From Bigelowiella natans CCMP2755 (lineage: Eukaryota; Cercozoa; Chlorarachniophyceae): a DNA stretch of 52,827 nt. The notes under the pieces are model-generated. The model did no database searches, was not told the DNA's origin, and was given only the letters and a program-made list of their open reading frames with translations. Position 1 is the stretch's first letter. Each line of letters begins with the position of its first letter. The stretch lies in NCBI GenBank assembly GCA_000320545.1, contig ADNK01001270.1, forward strand, positions 2,501 through 55,327. Reading direction: 5' to 3'. Made by a program: the position numbers and the translations under genes. Shown in pieces: positions 45,838 through 52,827 of this stretch.

Positions 45838-47325
45838 ATGTCCTCTTCCTCACAGCCATCATCCCTTCAGGCTGGGAACCAAGCTTCTACCGGCGCATCA
45901 ATTCTCCAATCAGAGCTCCCGACAGTCGTCGCGGGGTGGGACTACAAGCGTCGATCGCCGCAGGAGCTCAGCTTCAGTAGGGGCGACGTTATAGAAGTTC
46001 ATGGGAAATATGATGAGGTATGGTGGAAGGGCCAAATTGGAGACAAGGTTGGCTATTTCGCTGCACAATATGTATCAGGTCTGGACGAAGTCGAAGTAGA
46101 AGAAGATAATGATGACTCGGGAGATGTCGACCTGCAGGACGATGAGTATTTCGGTGAATACTCTGGGCTCAAAATCCACCTTGAAATGCTATCAGACTTT
46201 CCAAGGACGAAAGGGTATCAATCGGCAATTCACAGTTTAAGACACGAGATCGCAGACCGTTCCGTGCTCGATCTAGGTTGTGGTTCTGGAATCCTTTCGA
46301 TTTTCGCAGCAAAAGCTGGAGCCAAAGTTATCTACGCAGTCGACGCCAGCGACATTCTAGTAAAGGCGACTAAGAAGGTGGTAGAGGCGAACGGGTTCGC
46401 AGATAAAATCGTGCTTGTGAAGACGAAGATGGAAGACATGAAACTACCGGTTGCAAAGGTCGATGTAATCGTCTCTGAGTGGATGGGAACGTTCCTAATA
46501 GCTGAGGCGATGCTGGAGTCCGTTATTATTGCAAGAAATAGGTTCTTAAGGAAAGATGGTTTGATGATGCCGTCCTACGCGCAACTGCAGGTCGCACCTG
46601 CCACGGACCCAACATACTGGGATGAAAAGGTCAATTTTTGGAGAAGCGTCCATGAAGTGGATATGTCCCCCTTAATAGAGATGGCCAAGGATGAATTCTT
46701 CCGCCGCCCTTGTCAGAGGCGGGTTCTAAAACCTGAACAGCTACTAGCCGCACCGATGACTGTGTGGCGAATGGACATGTATGAAGTGCAGATCGCGGAC
46801 CTGAACTCGCACGCTTCACGCTTTGCATTCGCAATATTGAAGGCAGGCATGCTACACTGTATTGGAGCATGGTTTGACGTCGCATTCATGGCCCGTCCAA
46901 ACCAAGAAGGTAAAAGTAAAGATATGATGCCGAAAGATTCGAAGCACGAAGACTGTATTGACGGAAGAGGACTGGAAGTGACGCGCGAACCGAAAGAAAG
47001 ATCTCATGAAAGCAGCACCTGGCTGTCAACCTCGCCGCATCATCCAGCCACGCACTGGAAGCATGCCCTCCTTTTTTTCAAGGAGCCGCACACTGTTCAA
47101 GTGGGCGACAAGGTCACAGGTTTGCTAAAGATAACACGAAACCAGTCTTTCCGCCGCCACTTCCACATTGAGCTCACAGCCTCATTGCATAGAAAAAAGC
47201 AGAAACAGACATCGTGCGCTAGCAAAACCCCCAAGGATACCGACGGGAAAGAGGAGAATGATAGGGAAGCTGAGCAGGAAGAAGTGGTACTTGCGAAGAA
47301 CGTCAAGTATTTCATGTGGAGATGA
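45838..47325 (+). CDS. SH3-domain protein arginine methyltransferase (PRMT2-like), intronless
   Basis: One exon of 495 residues, true ATG at 45838. Residues ~30-82 are an SH3 domain (ALYDY-like AGWDYKRRSPQELSF, VWWKGQIGDKVGYFAAQYV). After an acidic linker comes the PRMT core: YFGEYS (~104), motif I VLDLGCGSGILSIFAAKAGA (144-162), VDAS, and the double-E loop SEWMGTFLIAEAMLESV with Glu214 and Glu223. The THW loop (PATHWKHALLFF) is intact near residue 405. The double-E and THW motifs are canonical, so an active SAM-dependent enzyme is expected. SH3 plus PRMT is the PRMT2 architecture, acting in the nucleus on histones or RNA-binding proteins. About 40 charged residues are inserted before STSP...THW. 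A Lys/Glu-rich insertion lies near the C-terminus. Lack of introns contrasts with most neighbours. Confidence 0.88.
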   Translation: MSSSSQPSSLQAGNQASTGASILQSELPTVVAGWDYKRRSPQELSFSRGDVIEVHGKYDEVWWKGQIGDKVGYFAAQYVSGLDEVEVEEDNDDSGDVDLQDDEYFGEYSGLKIHLEMLSDFPRTKGYQSAIHSLRHEIADRSVLDLGCGSGILSIFAAKAGAKVIYAVDASDILVKATKKVVEANGFADKIVLVKTKMEDMKLPVAKVDVIVSEWMGTFLIAEAMLESVIIARNRFLRKDGLMMPSYAQLQVAPATDPTYWDEKVNFWRSVHEVDMSPLIEMAKDEFFRRPCQRRVLKPEQLLAAPMTVWRMDMYEVQIADLNSHASRFAFAILKAGMLHCIGAWFDVAFMARPNQEGKSKDMMPKDSKHEDCIDGRGLEVTREPKERSHESSTWLSTSPHHPATHWKHALLFFKEPHTVQVGDKVTGLLKITRNQSFRRHFHIELTASLHRKKQKQTSCASKTPKDTDGKEENDREAEQEEVVLAKNVKYFMWR

Positions 47326-48754
47326 GCTCCTACGTACGATGTGATGCCTGGATGTGAAAGCAACTGTAATGTTGCATCTCAGCATTGCAGGAAGCGATTG
47401 CAACCAACATCTAGACATCTGTACGTCCGCCACGCACAGCTTCTATATTACAACCAAGTTATGTATTTATACCCAAATGCCTGTATGTTACTACAAGCTA
47501 GCTGGCGGGCCAAATAGCTAGCGATCCAAATTTCCAATACCGTATCGTACGGCATCTCATTTTATCAATAAATGACAGTAAGTATGTAGCCATCACTCTG
47601 TTGCTCTATTGTTTACTAGCATGAGCCTGTATTTATATTGTGAGACGGATGTAATGAATAAATTAAATTTGTTCAATAATGGTCACCCTGATGGCTAGCT
47701 GTGCAAAGCAGCGGCTACAACGCTGATGTTTAATCTGTTTGTTTCCGTTGTCACGTGCTGCATTTAGACTTTATATTATGCGATGCATGTCATATGCGGC
47801 TTACTAGCGTACGCTCGTACGTCCATACTTAACCTACTAGCCTAGCTAGCTAGCTAGCTAGACGGACAGATGCAATAATACTAGAATGAACAAATTATTT
47901 TTTTTCAATTGTCATCCCAATGTAGCTATACATGCAAAGAAGCGCTAGAGCAGTCAGCGCTCAAATTGTGTCTTATTACATACGTGGACGAAAAATACTT
48001 GTAAAAAAGGACACGGCTGAGGCACACGTGCATCCAAAGACTTGTCCTGCCTAGCAGCACTAGAGTATAAGAGCATGCACTCTATGATGATGGACTGATG
48101 AGCTAGTGAGTAGCACAGCATGTAGCTAGCTCCTTGGTAGATATAGCCGAGGCGACACCATAGCGCGACCAGCATCATTATGCATGTAACTCACTTATAT
48201 CTAGATATCTTCTTATGGCATGGCTAGAAATGTATACACTGATTTACTTCTGTACATGCGCGTCTCAGGTTCTGTCGTGCACATAAAATCGATACGTTTT
48301 TTAAATGGTATCTTGGTTTAGAGATGAAGGGATTGAACATGAGCGTTTAAATCGGATAGTCTTATGGCCTTTATGGCTCTAAGTAGTAGGCCTCTGTCCG
48401 GAGCATGTTTCTTGTTGAGTGCCTAGGATATATTATATGCATACACGAGCACACATACATGCCACATATACATATGATCAATGCCACTGAAGATCTTTGA
48501 AACGAATAGCATTGCGCGTTTCTGGTAGAATCATCCTTCCTCCCCTCCTTGCGATTAATTGTAGAAATCACATGATAGTGCACAAGTGACACGTTTGTAA
48601 TCCGTTATTTGCATCCTTCTCGTTACTACTAGATGCTCCCAAAAGTGTTTGGGTCCACAGTACGTCCTGATAGGAGAGAGACAACAACAAGGGGGAGAAT
48701 CAAGATTAACTCGAATTTACATTTTTTATTAAAAACACAAACACATATGAATAT

Positions 48755-48794
<40 letters not shown>

Positions 48795-48899
48795 CATGTT
48801 TAAATATTTTTTCCAAATATGTGTTTAGTATATAGTGCTGTGCGCGCGCGTGTATGTATCTGTGTGTGTATGTGTGCGTTTGATGGTGTGCATGTATGG
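47326..48899. other. tail-to-tail intergenic region, palindrome-rich
   Basis: AATAAA occurs at 47567-47572 and 47657-47662, possible polyadenylation signals for the PRMT transcript. 47490-48200 is dense in AGCTAGC, including CTAGCTAGCTAGCTAGCTAG at about 47842-47861. It also holds ATGCGATGCATGTCATATGC. A (TA)n run lies at 48761-48790. No gene was resolved. The 3' end of the zinc-finger gene may reach in from the right. Confidence 0.6.
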
Positions 48900-49430
48900 C
48901 ACGGACACTGACTTCATCACATACACAGACAAGTTTCTCTGAGACATTGAATACCACCTTTTTTATCTGATGGGACATCTCCTCGTCGTCTTTGAACTTC
49001 ACTGCCGGACGCATTCTTATTAAATCCCTGCGAATTTTACCAAAACAAGCAATAAGTATTTTCGATTTGACATAGTGGCGGAACACGCCAAAACTTGTAA
49101 TTACACAACGCAATCTGCTGTTTTGCGGCATGACCATCTCCATGGTTCAAATTAAAATATCTCGCTGCTTTCTTATGAGTCCTTTGATAGCTCTAACTTC
49201 CCCATTAAGTGCAATGTCTACCCTACTCTCTTTCATACTGACACATCGTCGGGATAAAGAGCGAAAAGGAACATGGGAAACGAAACACACCCTATCAGGA
49301 TCAGACTCGACGACGGTATCCGATTGTTGTCTAAAAGAAGTGCTTCTAGCAGGAACGGCTTTTGGAGGTGAAATACGCCCAGTTGGGAATGCCAAATGCC
49401 TGATGAGAACCACCTAACACGTACATATGA

Positions 49431-49462
<32 letters not shown>

Positions 49463-50570
49463 ATACATTCACATGTTATTTGTGTGTACAACAATTAATG
49501 TGTTTGTGTGTGTTAGTGTGTGTGTGCGTGTGTTGATACATTCGATGCTTATAGCATGCTGATAGACAAAGAATTCTCACTTGATTGTGCATGCAGTTAC
49601 TGATCCAAGGTACTCGCTTGGGATTCCTTGTTGCAGCTGGATGAGAATCTACAAATGATGTGGGTCTTAGTTTACTCTATACGCATTATCAATAGTCACT
49701 ACAGTCATTGACATCTCCTTCATATTGATAATTGATAATTAACTTGCATGTTATCAGGCTGCTTTTGGGCATCACCGTGGAAAATCCCAGATGTGTCATG
49801 TGCTCCGATCCCTTCCTAGAGACTATGGTAGCACTCACAAATTCCGGTAATTTTTGCGGCCGCATCCTGCTAATTGCCTGCTCGTCGCGCCTGTATAAAG
49901 GGTTGAACGACTGGACGCTGGAGCTAGTGATAGATTCTATGGGAGGAAGTTGGGAATAGGGCGTTGAGACGGACTTCGATCGCACCACCGGCAGCTTCTT
50001 TGGGTCTCGTGGGGAATCAGTTATACACTGCGGCATAGCTAAGATATTATTGCCATTATTTTTATCATTGCATCGCTTCTTCTGATGATTTTTCCGGCCA
50101 TCTGATCGTTTCCTGCGCGTGCGCTGGGCTTTTGTCCGATTATTCTTCGATTCGTCCTTCCATTTCTTTATCTTCCTAGCAGCGCAGTCGAGTTGATAAG
50201 CCCGGACACGGCAATCATAGGAGCAGAATGCCTCATCATTGTACATGAAAGTAGGGAGATGAGGAAGAATAGGCGAACGGCAGCTACCACAGGTACGTGA
50301 GGATGTACGGTTACGGTCAGTAGTCAAATCAGCATGCGTTCCGGATAATACGGATTGCGAAGGAATCTTAGAAGCATGTGTGGCAGGTGATGGGGCAATC
50401 ATCTGTGTCTTAAGAGCAGGCGAAATGGACACCGGCATCAGCACCAAGGGATGTAATGAATCAAAAGGAGAAGATGGTGAAAGGTCTGCTCTCCTCCCGA
50501 TCCGGCGATCGTCGGTTCGCCAGTGACCTTGGGAGGGGACGGGGGACAGAAATGGTTCTGTCCGAGCCTA
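48900..50570 (-). CDS. FLZ-like (FCS-type) zinc-finger protein, incomplete model
   Basis: The main exon spans about 50570-49847. It opens after a TAG acceptor with ARTEPFLSPVPSQGH, reads through MPVSISPALK (ATG 50438) and ends KLPEF before GTGAGT. The finger is CGSCRSPILPH...FMYNDEAFCSYDCR. It has Cys-x2-Cys, then 'xMYxxxxAFCSxDCR' with Cys-x3-Cys. This is the FLZ signature, a small finger that in plants binds SnRK1 kinase and marks it for regulation. A Lys/Arg-rich region follows (KNNRTKAQRTRRKRSDGRK), a likely nuclear signal. A second exon (about 49360-49288) gives AVPARSTSFRQQSD. Further coding-looking segments are MKESRVDIALNGE (~49230) and MRPAVKFKDDEEMSHQIKKV (~49005). I could not join these in phase, so both ends are open. 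Confidence 0.55.
49432..49457. repeat. (CA)n microsatellite
   Basis: Perfect CA repeat in an intron of the FLZ-like gene, followed within 70 bp by a (GT)-rich stretch at 49500-49534. Confidence 0.95.
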
Positions 50571-51842
50571 GTTATTTCAACGCTGAGGAGCTAACAGACC
50601 GCTCCTCCGATGATATTATCGTTAATTATCCTTCCTAAATAATCAACTGTCTAGAGGCTCGGTTGGCCAGAACACAACGGGGTGCAGTAGCCGATACGGT
50701 ATGGGGTGAGTGTCCTGGTCTGGAAGAAGGTGTATGTAAGAACTAACTACCCGAGAAAGAATTATGCTTAAATACAGGCCATTCATTGCCAAGATTCCTA
50801 CCTGACCGCCGTTGCTGTGAGAATTTGCGAAATCCTAGATCGTGCCGCCAAAAATTGTCAGTTGCGACTTCTTGAAGTATAAGGTTTATTCATTGGAAAA
50901 TTGACGGTCCAATTTAGTTTGAAGAGCTTACTAAGAATATCTACGACATGCTTTTTTGTCTCGAATATAGGAAATATCCCGGTTTAAGAAGCATGGTTGT
51001 AGACAAAATGGGTTTGATTTTAATAGATCCTTCTTTCGATAATAAAAAAAACTGTGTAAGAATCTTTTTTCACCAACTACTCTGAAAGCTCTTCAACATT
51101 TTATAGAGACATCGTTTTTTATTTGCCTTCATCACAAATCCCACTGCAGAACAAATATTTCGTGTGTATCATACTGGAATTACGACTAGGAGATCAAACA
51201 AGCTATTTCTGTACGGCTATTAAAGGCCCTGTCTAATCTATGACGTGGCATTTCTCGTTGATTCGTTCAATATTTCATGTCGCATTTTTCTTTCCGAAGT
51301 GCTTAAATTGTGCGTTGAATATAGAGAAATGTAAACGGAAGATAAGAAACCATGTACGATGTAAGTTCGGCAAAATTACCACATATATTTAACTAAATTT
51401 TAGAATGAGTGGGCTTCGATAACGTCGCCAGTTTGTAAATCACCCTAAAAGTCAAGTTTATATATATAATAACTCTGTAATACTGTACGATATCCATGGA
51501 TATCCATGGATATGTATTTCTTTTGGTATCCCACTCACACTCAAAGTTTCTTTTGGTACCCTATGTGAAAAAAGCTAATCGTTTCTCTACTCAAGAACTC
51601 AAGGGAGTATCTCGGAAAAATCTCTCAAGCGGCAGCTTAATACATCCCCGAGGGTCTCGAGAGACTAAACTCTTCTTGCGGTTAAGATTTGCCAACTGCG
51701 TACCCCATGCTCTCGAAGACTCTACTGCGAAACGTGAGTAGAAGAAGTACACCATGGGGGTTTCTAGGGACAAAGTTGTATTAATGCATACTTTCTCTCT
51801 CAGGTGGTTCGACGTACATTCGGACGTCAAATCCGAACCAAC
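50571..51842. promoter_or_regulatory. head-to-head intergenic region / peroxiredoxin 5' region
   Basis: AT-rich DNA between the zinc-finger gene (-) and the peroxiredoxin gene (+). Tandem TATCCATGGA occurs at 51489-51510. A plus frame from ATG 51496 to a GTGAGT donor at 51735 could be a first exon. It would join the peroxiredoxin exon out of phase, so it may be 5' UTR. Confidence 0.4.
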
Positions 51843-52601
51843 ATGATCGGCGCGAAAGCTCCCGATTTCACTGCTTCAGCGTGTATGCCGGACAATACTT
51901 TCAAGGATATTTCCCTCAGCGATTTTAAAGGTACTTAAAAGATTTTTTTGTTTTCTCACGGGGGGGATAGGGAAATAAAGCTTTCGTATTGTTGGTTCAA
52001 CATTCGACCATCGTGTGATCAGGTAAACCTGTCGTCCTTTACTTCTACCCTGCGGACTTTACCTTCGTTTGCTCCTCGGAGGTACCCGGCTACTCGAAGC
52101 TCAACCCTGATTTTGAGAAAGCAGGCGCTCAGGTTGTATTTCACATTTGATTTGGGAGTGGGGCAAGGTGAGGAGGCATTCACCGCGCTGTCAGCGCTCT
52201 CTGGAAGTGCAGCAAAATAGAAGAACACATTCTTGCCTTGGCCACTTTTCGTCGCCTTCGAATCAAAGATGAGAAACGGTCATTTAATGCAGTGACATTC
52301 TACACTCAGTTGATCGGTGTCTCTATGGATACTGTGCATGTACACAAGGTAACCAAAATAGGTTGTCATTGGTGCGAGTAACTCAAATATGAACCCAGTC
52401 GCTTCCCTAGTATTATCAATTTCAATGCTTTATCCCTCTCTTTTCTGTCCTGAATGTCCTCCTTCGCCTTCCTCTTGTGGCTTACCTTCGGCTTGTTTCT
52501 TAGGCATGGAAAAATGCTAGCTCAGAACTCGGGGGATTGAGCGGATTCGACATCAACCACCCCATTATCGGTTTGTCATGACAGAAATATTTTTCTCGAC
52601 G

Positions 52602-52638
<37 letters not shown>

Positions 52639-52827
52639 ATTCACTATACAAGATGTAATGGCAAGTAGCGATGACCCACTGACGGTTGCCTAAAATTTTG
52701 CCGCTACTACTATAGGAGACCATGATGGTAAAGTATCAGAAGCATTCGATGTGATCATGAATGGAGATCTCGATAAATTGCCTTGCAGGGCCGTTTTCCT
52801 CATTGACAAGGACGGCACGGTAAGTAA
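51843..52827 (+). CDS. 2-Cys-type peroxiredoxin (AhpC/Prx1 family), 3' end outside window
   Basis: Exons: ~51804-51930, 52023-52132, 52310-52348, 52504-52570, 52716-52819, ending at a GTAAGT donor near the window edge. From ATG 51843: MIGAKAPDFTASACMPDN, DFKGKPVVLYFYPADFTFVC. The peroxidatic motif P-x3-T-x2-C is intact (PADFTFVC). Family landmarks follow: GAQLIGVSMDTVHVHKAW, GFDINHPIIG, GKVSEAFDV and CRAVFLIDKDGT. These enzymes reduce H2O2 and organic hydroperoxides through the peroxidatic Cys. The usual 'VCPTE' reads VCSSE. The resolving Cys would lie beyond the window. Upstream in-frame codons (VVRRTFGRQIRTN) are basic and could extend a transit peptide, so the start is not settled. Confidence 0.85.
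52603..52633. repeat. (CA)n microsatellite in peroxiredoxin intron
   Basis: Perfect CA repeat in the intron between the exons ending at 52570 and starting at 52716. Confidence 0.95.

Noticed and set aside
51496-51741. First exon of the peroxiredoxin with a targeting peptide
   Set aside because: The donor at 51735 leaves phase 1 while the next exon needs phase 0, so the join breaks the frame. Kept only as possible 5' UTR.

Overview
The window is nuclear DNA of an intron-rich unicellular eukaryote. Almost every gene is split by GT-AG introns of about 60-400 bp, many filled with simple repeats, and no bacterial signals are present. A tocopherol-type methyltransferase carries what looks like a signal peptide followed by a transit peptide, so the organism probably has a secondary (complex) plastid. 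There is no Phe at the predicted cleavage site, and an FLZ-like zinc finger (known from plants) is present. A chlorarachniophyte-like alga would fit, but that is a low-confidence inference.

Layout. 1-1450: 3' part of a BRO1-domain-like gene (-), running off the left edge. 3179-6546: a mobile element with ~330 bp inverted arms, holding a truncated Crinkler/RHS-type NTPase-nuclease gene and, antisense to it, a fragment of a retroelement integrase. 7700-9138: compact DOT1-like methyltransferase (-). 9366-10274: N-myristoylated double Tudor-knot protein (-). 11281-14767: coiled-coil/kinase/kelch-like fusion (+). 15579-18178: adenosine deaminase (-). 19086-24432: CFP1/Spp1-like PHD protein (+). 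25828-27911: SLC43-like transporter (-). 28870-29796: ankyrin protein (+). 30206-36413: RIT1, initiator-tRNA A64 ribosyl-phosphate transferase (-). 37062-40859: gamma-tocopherol methyltransferase-like enzyme (+). 41940-45210: WD40 propeller (-). 45838-47325: intronless SH3-PRMT (+). About 49150-50570: FLZ-like zinc-finger gene (-). About 51843 to the right edge: 2-Cys-type peroxiredoxin (+), incomplete.

Two large-scale patterns stand out. From 9366 to the right edge, twelve consecutive genes alternate strictly in strand, so every boundary is either head-to-head or tail-to-tail. The tail-to-tail gaps (14.8-15.6, 24.4-25.8, 29.8-30.2, 40.9-41.9, 47.3-48.9 kb) are full of short self-complementary words (CTAGCTAG, GCATGC, TGCATGCA, ACGT). 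By eye, the head-to-head gaps are not. Similar DNA surrounds the mobile element and the DOT1-like 3' end.

Functionally the genes are mixed housekeeping, with several chromatin-modification genes: DOT1-like, CFP1-like PHD, PRMT, and possibly the Tudor-knot protein. The others cover tRNA modification, purine metabolism, amino-acid transport, plastid antioxidant synthesis and peroxide removal. Exon boundaries were inferred by reading frame, splice consensus and family motifs. Where summed exons are stated to keep frame, I checked this by hand.
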